Shown here: positions 1 through 7,565 of the stretch, piece after piece
How the letters are laid out: every line of letters begins with the position of its first letter
Numbering within the stretch: position 1 is the stretch's first letter
From: Azospirillum sp. 412522
GTDB taxonomy: Bacteria > Pseudomonadota > Alphaproteobacteria > Azospirillales > Azospirillaceae
Direction of reading: 5' to 3'
DNA length: 35,060 nt
Assembly: GCF_019805165.1 (NCBI RefSeq)
Contig: NZ_RWIJ01000010.1
Coordinates: 159,110-194,169 of the forward strand
The notes under the pieces: generated by a model
Database searches by the model: none
Told to the model about the DNA's origin: nothing
The model's input: only the letters and a program-made list of their open reading frames with translations
Position numbers and translations under genes: made by a program

Positions 1-206
1 CCACCCGCCGCGCTCCAGCCACCACCCGCACGGCCGCCGCCGCCAAGCCCGCGGCGAAGCCGCCCGCCCGCGGCAACGGTGCAGCCCATCCGGCCGCCAC
101 CGCCAAGCCGGCCGCCCGCACCGACTCCCCTGCCCGCGGGACCACCACCGCGGTCCCGGTCCTGAAGCACAGCACCAGTGACGACGACGACTGGAAGGAG
201 TTCTGA
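1..206 (+). CDS. 3' end of a gene, probably a methyl-accepting chemotaxis protein tail (partial)
   Basis: One frame stays open from base 3 to the TGA at 204-206; the start lies before the window. The visible part is a low-complexity tail rich in Ala, Pro, Thr, Lys and Arg that ends in TSDDDDWKEF. A long flexible linker capped by an acidic run and an aromatic-charged pentapeptide (here DWKEF) resembles the CheR/CheB-tethering C-terminus of chemoreceptors; xWEEF-like ends are common in alphaproteobacterial receptors. No chemoreceptor signalling domain is visible because the gene is cut. The call therefore rests only on the tail. Another protein with a disordered C-terminus remains possible. Confidence 0.45.
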   Translation, partial: TRRAPATTRTAAAAKPAAKPPARGNGAAHPAATAKPAARTDSPARGTTTAVPVLKHSTSDDDDWKEF

Positions 207-291
207 GCGTTTGCGCGTCTCGATGAGGGCTGCCGAGAGTCGTTAGACGTTTGAACCGGGTCCCATCGGATCTGGATCATGAACATCTCTC

Positions 292-383
292 GGCCGTCAT
301 CCCCGCGAAGGCGGGAATCCAGACCTTCCGAAGGGAAGATTCCCGGTGAAGCCTGGATCCCCGCCTTCGCGGGGATGACGGCC
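292..383. repeat. Dispersed inverted-repeat element, copy 1
   Basis: A 92 bp element whose ends are near-perfect 31 bp inverted repeats. The left arm starts GGCCGTCATCCCCGCGAAGG and the right arm ends CGCGGGGATGACGGCC, so the DNA or its RNA could form a long hairpin. A second copy with the same arms lies at 18813-18903 between glgC and glgA. It sits between the partial gene and the bdhA terminator and encodes nothing credible. The size and two intergenic copies suggest a MITE or REP-like family repeated elsewhere in this genome. Confidence 0.85.
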
Positions 384-421
384 AATAACAACCTCTGAAC
401 AGACAAGTGCATCTTGAAACG

Positions 422-458
422 GAAAAAGGCGTCGGGCCGATGACCCGACGCCTTTTTC
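422..458 (-). terminator. Rho-independent terminator of the patatin-bdhA unit (bidirectional)
   Basis: Stem GGCGTCGGG (428-436) pairs with CCCGACGCC (444-452) around a 7-base loop. It is flanked by A5 (423-427) and T5 (453-457), so it has a U-run on either strand. It lies 24 bases past the bdhA stop and could also stop readthrough from the left. Confidence 0.9.
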
Positions 459-481
459 CATTCCAGCTGCCGTCGGACGGC

Positions 482-1261
482 CTATTGCATGAACCAGCCG
501 TGGCTGACGACCAGCGACTGGCCGGTCAGCGCGTTGGACCCGAAGGACGCGAAGAACAGGGCGGCCTCGGCGACGTCCTCGACCGTCGTGAACTCGCCGT
601 CGACGGTCTCCTTCAGCATCACCTTCTTCACCACGTCCTCTTCGGAGATGCCAAGCTCCTTGGCCTGTTCCGGGATCTGCTTCTCGACCAGCGGGGTGCG
701 GACGAAGCCGGGGCAGATCACGTTGGCGCGCACGCCATGCGCCGCCCCTTCCTTGGCGACCACCTTGGCGAGGCCGATCAGCCCGTGCTTGGCGGTGACA
801 TAGGGCGCCTTCAGCGCCGACGCCTCCTTGGAATGGACCGATCCCATATAGATGATGCTGCCGCTTCCCTGCTCGTACATCGTCCGCAGGGCGGCGCGCG
901 TGGTCAGGAAGGCGCCGTCCAGATGGATGGACAGAAGCTGCTTCCACTTGGCGAACTCGAACTGCTCGACCGGCGCCACGGTCTGGATGCCTGCGTTGCT
1001 GACCAGGATGTCGATGCGGCCGAAGGCGGCGACGGCGCGGGCCATGCCGGCATCGACCTGGGCCTCGTCGGTCACGTCCATGGCCACGCCCAGCGCCCGC
1101 TTCCCGGTAGGGTCGAGGCCGGCCGCCGCCGCGTCGGCACCGGCCTGGTTCAGGTCGGCGATGACGATCTTCGCGCCTTCGCGGGCGAAGGTCCGCGCGA
1201 TCTCCAGCCCGATTCCGCTCGCCGCTCCGGTGATGACGGCGACTTTGTCCTGCAAGCGCAT
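482..1261 (-). CDS. bdhA: D-3-hydroxybutyrate dehydrogenase
   Basis: A 259-residue classical short-chain dehydrogenase that would interconvert 3-hydroxybutyrate and acetoacetate with NAD(H), the step that feeds polyhydroxybutyrate breakdown products into central metabolism. It shows the nucleotide motif TGAASGIG near the N-terminus, NAG in the middle (SNAGIQ), the catalytic Ser in MGSVHS, and the YxxxK pair in YVTAKHG. It ends in SHGWFMQ, an ending typical of bacterial 3HBDH. The ATG at 1261 is preferred over an in-frame TTG seven codons upstream because AGGAG sits 7 bases before it and the SDR fold begins immediately ([12 protein letters not shown]). It is the second gene of a minus-strand unit, 90 bp after the patatin gene, and is followed by a strong terminator. 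A related SDR activity cannot be excluded from sequence alone. Confidence 0.9.
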   Translation of the reverse strand: MRLQDKVAVITGAASGIGLEIARTFAREGAKIVIADLNQAGADAAAAGLDPTGKRALGVAMDVTDEAQVDAGMARAVAAFGRIDILVSNAGIQTVAPVEQFEFAKWKQLLSIHLDGAFLTTRAALRTMYEQGSGSIIYMGSVHSKEASALKAPYVTAKHGLIGLAKVVAKEGAAHGVRANVICPGFVRTPLVEKQIPEQAKELGISEEDVVKKVMLKETVDGEFTTVEDVAEAALFFASFGSNALTGQSLVVSHGWFMQ

Positions 1262-1351
1262 GGGTCCGCTCCTATCGGTCAAGATGTCGGTGAGGGTGTC
1301 TTGCCTGTGTTGGCCGGCAGCGCCGTGGCGGGCCGGCCGGATGATCGGGTG

Positions 1352-2515
1352 TCAGGACGGCTGGGCGTCGTCGCGCAGCACGTCGTGCGTGACCGGGCCC
1401 TCCAGCCGCGACGGCATCGCCAGCCATTCCGGGTGGGCGAGCGTGGCGAGGGTGTCGGCAAGGCCGCTTTCCCAATGCTCCCGCATGCCGGCGTTGGAGA
1501 ATTCGTAGTCCTTGCTGTCGCGCTCGTAGCTCTTGCGGCGGTAGATCAGGTGGATGATGTTGACCGCCGCCCCGCAGGAGGCGCTCCGCAGGGCCCTGGC
1601 CTCCGGCGTGTCCCGCAGCTCCTCCGGCAGCCGGTCGAGCAGCGAGACGAGCTGGTTGCGCAGGGTCTGCTCGTAGGTGACCTTGTCGGTGTTGAAGCGG
1701 GTGCGGCTGGAATAGGTGATGTCCTTCTGCCGCTCCATCACCTCCGACAGGCCGCGCGGGACCTGACCGCTGGCGCTCCACAGATCGACCTGGAAGACCA
1801 GCGTGTCGCGGCGCGGCCGATCCTCCAGCACATGGTCGAGCGGCGTGTTGGAGACCAGTCCGCCGTCCCAATAGAACTCGCCGTCGATCTCGACCGGGGC
1901 GAAGCCGGGCGGCAGGGCGCCGCTGGCCATCACATGCTCCGGGCCGATCCGGTGGGTCTCGGTGTCGAAATAGATGGAATTGCCGGTCCGCACGTCGACG
2001 GCGCCCAGCGACAGCCGGATGTCGCCGCGGTTGATCCGGTCGAAGTCGATCAGGTCCTCCAAGGTCTTCCTCAGCGGCGCGGTGTCGTAGAAGCTGGTCG
2101 GTCCGGCGAAGGGACCGGCCGCCGCCCATTCCACCGCCGCGCGCGGCCGGAAGAAGCCGGGCTGTCCGGACAGCGCCGTCCGCCACGCGCTCCATTGGTT
2201 GAGGACGGAAATCGACGGGCCGTCGGGATCCAGCCGCCGCCACAGCGCCTCCGCGCCCTCCCAGGGCGAGGGCGGGGCGATGCGGGTCCAGAACTCCGAC
2301 AGCGCGGCGCAGCGCCGTTCCGGAGGATTGCCGGCGATCAACGCCGCGTTGATGGCGCCGATCGACACGCCGGCCACCCAGGTCGGGTGGATGTCGTGCT
2401 TGAACAGCCCCTCCAGCACCCCCGCCTGATAGGCGCCGAGCGCGCCGCCACCCTGAAGGACAAGGGCCACCCGGTCATAGGGGGCGATGAGATCAGCAAA
2501 GGACCCGTTGCGCAT
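1352..2515 (-). CDS. Patatin-like phospholipase / lipid hydrolase
   Basis: A 387-residue protein with all patatin landmarks near its N-terminus: the oxyanion-hole loop LQGGGALGAYQAGVL, the nucleophile elbow GVSIG (Ser is the nucleophile of the Ser-Asp dyad), and the DGG motif (YWDGGLVSNTPL) carrying the catalytic Asp. The C-terminal ~120 residues, containing HLIYRRKSYERDSKDYEFS, match the extra domain found in patatins encoded beside 3-hydroxybutyrate dehydrogenase (I believe DUF3734). There is no signal peptide, so it is probably cytoplasmic or granule-associated. It is upstream of bdhA on the same strand, suggesting release of acyl or hydroxyacyl substrates for that enzyme; this link is inferred from position. 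The ATG at 2515 is chosen over a TTG five codons upstream. The Shine-Dalgarno sequence is weak in both cases. Confidence 0.85.
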   Translation of the reverse strand: MRNGSFADLIAPYDRVALVLQGGGALGAYQAGVLEGLFKHDIHPTWVAGVSIGAINAALIAGNPPERRCAALSEFWTRIAPPSPWEGAEALWRRLDPDGPSISVLNQWSAWRTALSGQPGFFRPRAAVEWAAAGPFAGPTSFYDTAPLRKTLEDLIDFDRINRGDIRLSLGAVDVRTGNSIYFDTETHRIGPEHVMASGALPPGFAPVEIDGEFYWDGGLVSNTPLDHVLEDRPRRDTLVFQVDLWSASGQVPRGLSEVMERQKDITYSSRTRFNTDKVTYEQTLRNQLVSLLDRLPEELRDTPEARALRSASCGAAVNIIHLIYRRKSYERDSKDYEFSNAGMREHWESGLADTLATLAHPEWLAMPSRLEGPVTHDVLRDDAQPS

Positions 2516-2923
2516 CGGTGCTTTTCCCAACCAGTCAATCGCTTTGGAGGCGTCTCGCCTCGATCCGCAAGCCAGATATGGGGCTGGAATTGAATGCGGC
2601 CACGCAGAAACAACCCTGTGAAACAGAAGAGTGCTTCATGGCAGCCATGCCTGTTGCATGTAACGCGCCCCGAGCCTTGTGAGAACTACATCAAAGTATT
2701 ACACCACCGTTAATTGTCTGTAATATTGGGCGCCGACGCGGGATTTCGGGTACCCCGCCATCTTTCACGATACAGGGGAGCCGAACCACCTCCGGCGGAG
2801 ACTGCGCCGCAAGATCGGAAATTCACGGCTGTTGTGGCAAATGCCCGCATTAACGAATCGGTTGGAATTGCGTGCTGCAATCCCACCGTCTTCGTTTCAG
2901 CATCCGGTTTTCTGGAGGACGCC
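2516..2923. other. Intergenic region between divergent patatin and lipoprotein genes
   Basis: 408 bp of lower-GC DNA that should hold the promoters of both flanking genes. On the plus strand TAATAT (2721-2726) preceded at 16 bp by TTACAC is a possible, weak -10/-35 pair for the lipoprotein. No convincing operator, RNA or reading frame is visible. Confidence 0.4.
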
Positions 2924-3115
2924 ATGTCCCGCCGCCCCACTTCCCGCCGCCTGTTTCCGCTCGCCGCCCTGTTGCTGCTGGGCGGTTCGCTTGCCGGCTG
3001 CGGTGCCGTCACCGGCGTGGCGAGCGGCGCCGCCAGCCTCGCCGGCACCGCGGTGGACGTCGTCGGCACTGTGGCGGAAACCTCCGTCGACGTGGTGACC
3101 GCGCCGCTGCGGTAG
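2924..3115 (+). CDS. Small outer-membrane-type lipoprotein
   Basis: A 63-residue protein with a textbook lipoprotein signal: Arg-rich n-region, hydrophobic core LAALLLLGGS and lipobox LAGC, giving a mature Cys at about residue 26. The mature part is only ~38 residues, made of Gly/Ala/Val/Thr stretches with a loosely repeated VDVVGTV/VDVVTAP pattern. That composition is like entericidin-size lipoproteins, but no family is certain. The start is well supported by GGAGG 5 bases upstream of the ATG. It converges on the ligase gene, whose stop is 12 bp away. Function unknown; a cell-envelope stress or structural role is only a guess. Confidence 0.75.
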   Translation: MSRRPTSRRLFPLAALLLLGGSLAGCGAVTGVASGAASLAGTAVDVVGTVAETSVDVVTAPLR

Positions 3116-3127
3116 GCTCCCCGCCCC

Positions 3128-4717
3128 CTACTCCACCACCATCGCCGCCAGCGTCTCCAGCCGGTCGGCCTCGTGCGCCGGCTTGTCCCAGCGGATGCGG
3201 TGGATGCGGGGGAAGCGCATCGCCAGCCCGCTCTTGTGCCGGTTGGACGGGTGGACGCTGTCGAAGGCGACCTCCAGCACCAGCCCGGCCTCCACCTCGC
3301 GCACCGGACCGTAGCGGCGGGTGGTGTGGTTGCGCACCCAGCGGTCCAGCTCGACCAGTTCGGCGTCGGTGAAGCCGGAATAGGCCTTGCCGACCGGCAC
3401 CAGCTCCTCGCCGCGCCAGACGCCGAAGGTGTAGTCGGAATAATAGCTCGACCGTTTGCCGTGGCCGCGCTGGGCGTACATCATCACGGTGTCGAGCGTC
3501 AGCGCCCCGCGCTTCCACTTGAACCACGGCCCCTTCGGCCGCCCGGCCAGATAGGCGCTGTCGCGCCGCTTCAGCATCAACCCCTCGATGCCGTTCTCCC
3601 GCGCCCCCTCGCGCAGGGCGACCAGCTCGTCCCACCGGTCGAACGGCACCAGCGGCGACAGATCCATCCGGCGCGGCTGCACCGCCTCGTACCAGCGCTC
3701 CAGCCGGGCGCGCCGCTCGACGAAGGACAGGCCGCGCAGATCCTCGTCGCCGTCGAACAGGATGTCGTAGAGCCGGACCCAGGCCGGCCCGTCGCGCAGC
3801 ATCTGCGCCGTCACCGTCTTGCGGTTCAGCCGCTGCTGCAGGTCGTTGAAGGGCGCCACAACCCCGTCGCGCGCCACCAGCAGCTCGCCGTCCAGCACCG
3901 CGTCGAAGTTCATGTGGTCGACGATGTCGGGAAAGGCGCCGGACACGTCGTCGCCGGTGCGGCTGTAGAGCCGCCGCTCGCCGCCGCGCGCCACCATCTG
4001 CACGCGGATGCCGTCCCATTTCCATTCCGCGGCATAGGCGGCGGGGTCGAGCGCGACGCGGTCCTCCTCCTCCAGCGGGTGGGACAGCATCATCGGACGG
4101 AACCCGGCGCCGGCCCCGGTCGCCGGTCGCTCCGCCCGCCCCTCCAGCCAGGCGAACAGCTCCGCATAGGGGGCGGTCAGCCCGTGCCAGACCTCCTCGA
4201 CGTCGTCGACGCTCACCTCCGGCCGGGCTAACCTGCCCCATTCCGCCAGCGCCGTCTTGGCGAGCCGGGCCGAGACGCCGATGCGCAGCGCCCCGGTGAT
4301 CAGCTTCAGCAGGGCGAAGCGCCCCGACGAGTCGAGCGTGTCGAGCCAACCCTCCACCAGCCCCATCACCTGCCCGCGCCTGGCGGCGCGCAACGCCTCC
4401 ACCACCTCGTCCAGGCTGGGCGGCAGGCTGTTGGCCCGTTCGGGGCGCTCCGGCCAGATCAGCGCCACCGTCTCCGCCAGATCGCCGACATAGTCGTAGG
4501 ACAGAGCCAGCAGTTCGGGATCGACGCGCGTGGCGGCCAGTTCGCGGATCGCCGCCGGCTTGGCCTCGCGGAAGCTCAGGGCCCCGGTCAGCGCCGCCAG
4601 CGCCCAGCCGCGCTCGGGGTCGGGCGCGGTGGCGAAATGCTCGACCAGCAGGCGGATCTTGCCGTTGCGCGACGGCATGAAGACCAGCGCGTCGATCAGC
4701 GCGGCGAAGCGGTTCAC
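3128..4717 (-). CDS. ATP-dependent DNA ligase (exonuclease-associated type)
   Basis: A 529-residue ligase that would seal DNA nicks through a lysyl-AMP intermediate. The order is an N-terminal helical DNA-binding domain (about 1-200), the adenylation domain with motif I EWKWDGIR (Lys233), then RLYSRTGDD, LDGELL and EGLMLKRRD motifs, and a C-terminal OB domain with FKWKRG. There is no primase or nuclease domain as in LigD. The start is a GTG at 4717 preceded by GGGGAGAGG. This GTG overlaps the stop of the upstream exonuclease (GTGA), a clear sign of translational coupling. Ligases of this type usually sit with an MBL-fold exonuclease, a DEXH helicase and the PdeM phosphoesterase; only the exonuclease is here. 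The role is probably DNA repair, inferred from family and context. Confidence 0.92.
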   Translation of the reverse strand: MNRFAALIDALVFMPSRNGKIRLLVEHFATAPDPERGWALAALTGALSFREAKPAAIRELAATRVDPELLALSYDYVGDLAETVALIWPERPERANSLPPSLDEVVEALRAARRGQVMGLVEGWLDTLDSSGRFALLKLITGALRIGVSARLAKTALAEWGRLARPEVSVDDVEEVWHGLTAPYAELFAWLEGRAERPATGAGAGFRPMMLSHPLEEEDRVALDPAAYAAEWKWDGIRVQMVARGGERRLYSRTGDDVSGAFPDIVDHMNFDAVLDGELLVARDGVVAPFNDLQQRLNRKTVTAQMLRDGPAWVRLYDILFDGDEDLRGLSFVERRARLERWYEAVQPRRMDLSPLVPFDRWDELVALREGARENGIEGLMLKRRDSAYLAGRPKGPWFKWKRGALTLDTVMMYAQRGHGKRSSYYSDYTFGVWRGEELVPVGKAYSGFTDAELVELDRWVRNHTTRRYGPVREVEAGLVLEVAFDSVHPSNRHKSGLAMRFPRIHRIRWDKPAHEADRLETLAAMVVE

Positions 4718-5793
4718 GACGCCTCTCCCCCTGAAATCCCTTCCGAATCCTCGTCCTCGAAGCCGATCAGCGCCAGCGCGCGGGCGCGGATGCCGCGGCT
4801 GGTGGCGTAATGGACCAGCGCCTCCTCCCGGCCATGCGTCACCCAGACCTCCGGCGCGCCGACATCCTCCAGCGTTCGGCACAGCTCGTCCCAGTCGGCA
4901 TGGTCGGAGATGACCAAAGGCAGTTCCACCCCGCGCTGGCGGGCGCGCTGGCGTACCCGCATCCAGCCCGACGCCATCGCGACCACCGGATCGGCCAGCC
5001 GCCGCGCCCAGCGGTCGGCCACCGCCGCCGGCGGAGCCAGCACCAGCGCGCCCTTCAGATCCTCCTTCGCCGCGACGGTGGCCGGCCGCAGGTCCCCCAG
5101 CTCCACCCCCAGGTCGCTGTAGAGCCGGCAGAGCGGCTCCAGCGCGCCATGCAGCCAGATCGGCCGGTCGTATCCCGCCGCCCGCAGCAGCGTGATCAGC
5201 CGCTGGCATTTGCCCAGCGCATAGACGCCGACGACATGGCTGCGCTCCGGGAACAGCGCCATCGAATGCAGCAGCTTGCCGACCTCCCCCAGGTCGGGCG
5301 GATGGCGGAACACCGGCAGGCCGAAGGTCGCCTCGGTCACGAAGACGTCGCAGGGCACCGGCTCGAACGGCGCGCAGGTGCGGTCGAGGCGCCGCTTGTA
5401 GTCGCCCGACACCACCACGCGCGACCCGGCATGCTCCAGCACCACCTGGGCGCTGCCCAGCACATGGCCGGCCGGCACCAGCCGCACATCGACATCGCCG
5501 ATGCGCAAGGTTTCGCCATAGTCCAGCGCCTGCAGGCTTCCGCCCACCCCCGCTCCCATCCGCTGGCGCATGATGGCGAGGGTGCCCGGCGTCGCCAGCA
5601 CATGGCGGTTGCCGGGCCGGGCATGGTCGGAATGGCCGTGGGTGACGACCGCGCGCTCCACCGGGCGCACCGGGTCGATGTAGAAGCCCCCCGGCTCGAC
5701 ATAGAGACCCCCGGGCAGGACCTTGATCCATCGATCGGGGTGCGGGCGGCTTGGATTGGACCCGCCCTGATTGGATTGGTGTGCAGCGGACAT
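4714..5793 (-). CDS. Ligase-associated DNA exonuclease (metallo-beta-lactamase fold)
   Basis: A 359-residue MBL/beta-CASP family protein. The metal-binding signature THGHSDHARPG occurs about 45 residues in, followed by AGHVLGSAQ (third His) and GDYKRRLD (bridging Asp), with a further ISDHADWDEL near the C-terminus. This matches mRNA 3'-processing-like exonucleases found in operons with an ATP-dependent ligase, thought to trim DNA ends before sealing. Its stop codon overlaps the ligase start by 4 bases. The ATG at 5793 is chosen because the conserved core (LPGGLYVEPGGFYIDP) begins soon after. An ATG or GTG further upstream would run into the psuG promoter. AGGA precedes the ATG at only 3 bases, so the start is moderately certain. 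Only 39 bp separate it from divergent psuG. Confidence 0.88.
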   Translation of the reverse strand: MSAAHQSNQGGSNPSRPHPDRWIKVLPGGLYVEPGGFYIDPVRPVERAVVTHGHSDHARPGNRHVLATPGTLAIMRQRMGAGVGGSLQALDYGETLRIGDVDVRLVPAGHVLGSAQVVLEHAGSRVVVSGDYKRRLDRTCAPFEPVPCDVFVTEATFGLPVFRHPPDLGEVGKLLHSMALFPERSHVVGVYALGKCQRLITLLRAAGYDRPIWLHGALEPLCRLYSDLGVELGDLRPATVAAKEDLKGALVLAPPAAVADRWARRLADPVVAMASGWMRVRQRARQRGVELPLVISDHADWDELCRTLEDVGAPEVWVTHGREEALVHYATSRGIRARALALIGFEDEDSEGISGGEAS

Positions 5794-5805
5794 GCGTCCT
5801 AATAT
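5776..5805 (+). promoter_or_regulatory. Candidate psuG promoter
   Basis: TTGGTG (5776-5781) and TAATAT (5800-5805) are 18 bp apart and end 27 bp before the psuG ATG. The complementary strand reads ATATTA in the same place, so the exonuclease promoter must overlap or lie inside psuG. This is seen by eye only. Confidence 0.35.
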
Positions 5806-5832
5806 AGGGCGCCATAAGCGGAGACCCAGCGC

Positions 5833-6762
5833 ATGCACCCGACCCTGCTGCCGCCCTCTCTATTGCCGACGCCCGAGATCGCCGACGCGCTTGCCGCAAA
5901 GCGGCCGGTGGTGGCGCTGGAATCGACCGTGATCTCCCACGGCATGCCCTATCCGCAGAACCTGGAGACCGCCCGCGCGCTGGAGGCGGAGGTGCGGGCC
6001 GCCGGCGCCGTCCCCGCCACCATCGCGGTGATGGACGGGCGCATCCGCGTCGGTCTGGACGACGCGGCGCTGGAACGGCTGGCGACCGCCGGCCCCGCCG
6101 CGCGCAAGCTGAGCCGCCGCGACCTGCCCATCGCGCTTGCCGCCGGCGGCATCGGCGCCACCACCGTGGCGGCGACGATGATCGGGGCGCGGCTGGCCGG
6201 CATCTCCGTCTTCGCCACCGGCGGCATCGGCGGCGTCCATCGCGGGGCGGAGACGAGCTTCGACATCTCCGCCGACCTCGACGAGCTGGCGCGCACGTCG
6301 GTCTGCGTGGTCTGCGCCGGGGCCAAGTCGATTCTCGACTTGGCCAAGACGCTGGAGGTGCTGGAAACCCGCGGCGTGCCGGTCCTGGGCTTCGGCACCG
6401 ACGAGTTTCCCGCCTTCTACAGCCGCCGCAGCGGCCTGGCCGTCGATCATCGCTGTGACAACGTACGACAGGTGGCGGACATCCTGCGGGCGAAATGGCA
6501 GCTCGGCCTGGAGGGCGGCGTGCTGCTCGCCAACCCGATCCCCGCGGCCGACGAACTCGACGCCGACGCGATGGAAGCGGCGGTCGCCCAGGCTCTGGCC
6601 GACGCGGGATCCAGGCAGATCAAGGGGAAGGACATCACCCCGCACCTGCTGGCGGCGCTGGAGCGCCTCACCGGCGGGCGCAGCCTGACCGCCAACGTCG
6701 CGCTGATCCGCAACAACGCGCGGGTCGCGGCGGGGGTCGCCCTCGCACTAACCGCCGAGTAA
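5833..6762 (+). CDS. psuG: Pseudouridine-5'-phosphate glycosidase
   Basis: A 309-residue protein of the PsuG / indigoidine-synthase-A-like family, which reversibly cleaves the C-glycosidic bond of pseudouridine 5'-phosphate to uracil and ribose 5-phosphate. Catalytic-type residues are visible: Glu30 in VALESTVISHGMPYPQN, the Lys of ARKLSRRDL, and the Lys of CAGAKSILDL, corresponding to the Glu/Lys/Lys set known in E. coli PsuG. Length is normal. GGAG lies 9 bases upstream of the ATG. It usually partners with the pseudouridine kinase PsuK, but no PfkB-type kinase gene is in this window. It is probably monocistronic and ends at a hairpin. Confidence 0.93.
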   Translation: MHPTLLPPSLLPTPEIADALAAKRPVVALESTVISHGMPYPQNLETARALEAEVRAAGAVPATIAVMDGRIRVGLDDAALERLATAGPAARKLSRRDLPIALAAGGIGATTVAATMIGARLAGISVFATGGIGGVHRGAETSFDISADLDELARTSVCVVCAGAKSILDLAKTLEVLETRGVPVLGFGTDEFPAFYSRRSGLAVDHRCDNVRQVADILRAKWQLGLEGGVLLANPIPAADELDADAMEAAVAQALADAGSRQIKGKDITPHLLAALERLTGGRSLTANVALIRNNARVAAGVALALTAE

Positions 6763-6776
6763 AACCGATCGGATAG

Positions 6777-6800
6777 GCCTTACCTCATGGGAGGTAAGGC
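6777..6800 (+). terminator. Hairpin downstream of psuG
   Basis: A perfect 10 bp stem, GCCTTACCTC (6777-6786) and GAGGTAAGGC (6791-6800), with loop ATGG, 14 bases after the psuG stop. There is no real T-run afterwards (TTAAGCC), so termination may be weak or the hairpin may mainly protect the mRNA 3' end. Confidence 0.5.
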
Positions 6801-6818
6801 TTAAGCCTCGGTCCCGGC

Positions 6819-6835
6819 TTAAGACCCCGTTAACC
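6819..6835 (+). promoter_or_regulatory. Candidate CtrA-binding site
   Basis: TTAAGACCCCGTTAACC matches the alphaproteobacterial CtrA consensus TTAA-N7-TTAAC exactly. It lies 43 bases upstream of the ATG at 6879, where a promoter would be expected. CtrA controls cell-cycle and motility genes in this class. Binding has not been shown here. Confidence 0.5.
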
Positions 6836-6878
6836 GCCTAGGCGCAAACCTGTGCTCAACACACGAGCGGAGGCTTCA

Positions 6879-7295
6879 ATGCGCGCACCCAGCAGCACCT
6901 CGACCCTGGTTTCCCGGATGATCGCGATGGCCGGCCAAGGCGACGAGGCGCCGGGCGTCGCGGAGATGAAGGAGCCGGCCCACGTCAAGCGCATCGTCTG
7001 GGCCTCGCAGGCGGCCAAGCTGCGCGTGTCGCTGTCGGCCCGCAGCATCCACGAGATCGAAGTCGCCGTCACCGCCGACCTGGACAGCATGGAGCTGCCG
7101 GAAGTGTTCTTCACCTCGGTCGAGGTGGGCGGCCATGTGGTGACCTGCGACCTGGACGCCTCAGGCACCGCCTCCATCTTCGGCCTGATCGAGGCCCACG
7201 AATACGACGACCTGGTGGAGGAAGCCGGCGACGACGCCCTGTTCGGCGTCGATTGGGACGGCGTCTACATCACCCCGGCCCGCACGCGCCACTGA
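6879..7295 (+). CDS. Acidic protein of unknown function
   Basis: A 138-residue protein with no domain I recognise. The start is firm: GGAGG lies 5 bases before the ATG. A polar N-terminus of about 45 residues is followed by a body predicted by eye to be alternating beta-strands (HVKRIVWASQAAKLRVSLSA, IEVAVTADL, VFFTSVEVGGHVVTCDLD) and an acidic, partly helical C-terminal third (EAHEYDDLVEEAGDDAL). There are no membrane segments, no signal peptide and only one Cys. It is a single-gene unit, with a candidate CtrA box in front and a strong terminator behind. Codon use is the same as its neighbours, so it looks native. It is probably a lineage-specific regulator or structural protein; the function is not known. 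Confidence 0.8.
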   Translation: MRAPSSTSTLVSRMIAMAGQGDEAPGVAEMKEPAHVKRIVWASQAAKLRVSLSARSIHEIEVAVTADLDSMELPEVFFTSVEVGGHVVTCDLDASGTASIFGLIEAHEYDDLVEEAGDDALFGVDWDGVYITPARTRH

Positions 7296-7328
7296 GCGCA
7301 ACGCCTCCGGTTCTCCAAGCCCCGCCTC

Positions 7329-7372
7329 CGCGAAACGCTCCGCAGCCCGCCTGCGGGGCGTTTCGCGTTTTT
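7329..7372 (+). terminator. Strong Rho-independent terminator
   Basis: A long stem: CGCGAAACGC plus CCGCAG on the left arm pairs with CTGCGG plus GCGTTTCGCG on the right arm, with a 5-base loop and one mismatch, followed by TTTTT (7368-7372). It ends the transcript of the unknown gene at 6879-7295. Confidence 0.9.
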
Positions 7373-7565
7373 CGTCCGGCCTGCCCCCACCCGGACCGGC
7401 CGGAGCCTGCGCATTCTGGGTCGCCGCTCCGACCCTGAGACGCAATTTGCGATAGCCGAACGCCTCGATCAGGGTCTTCCCCCGCATAACCGAGCTTTCC
7501 ACTTTGGTATATTACTTGCGTTAGATAAGGAACGCCTACCGTCTCGCTGTCGCAGCGGAGTTTCC

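Noticed and set aside
407..2593. A 728-codon plus-strand frame across bdhA and the patatin gene
   Set aside because: It crosses a strong terminator and two well-supported minus-strand genes, and its sequence has no recognisable domain.
3128..5899. A single 923-codon minus-strand frame covering both ligase and exonuclease
   Set aside because: It runs through the exonuclease in the wrong frame. The GTGA overlap at 4714-4717 shows two separate proteins.
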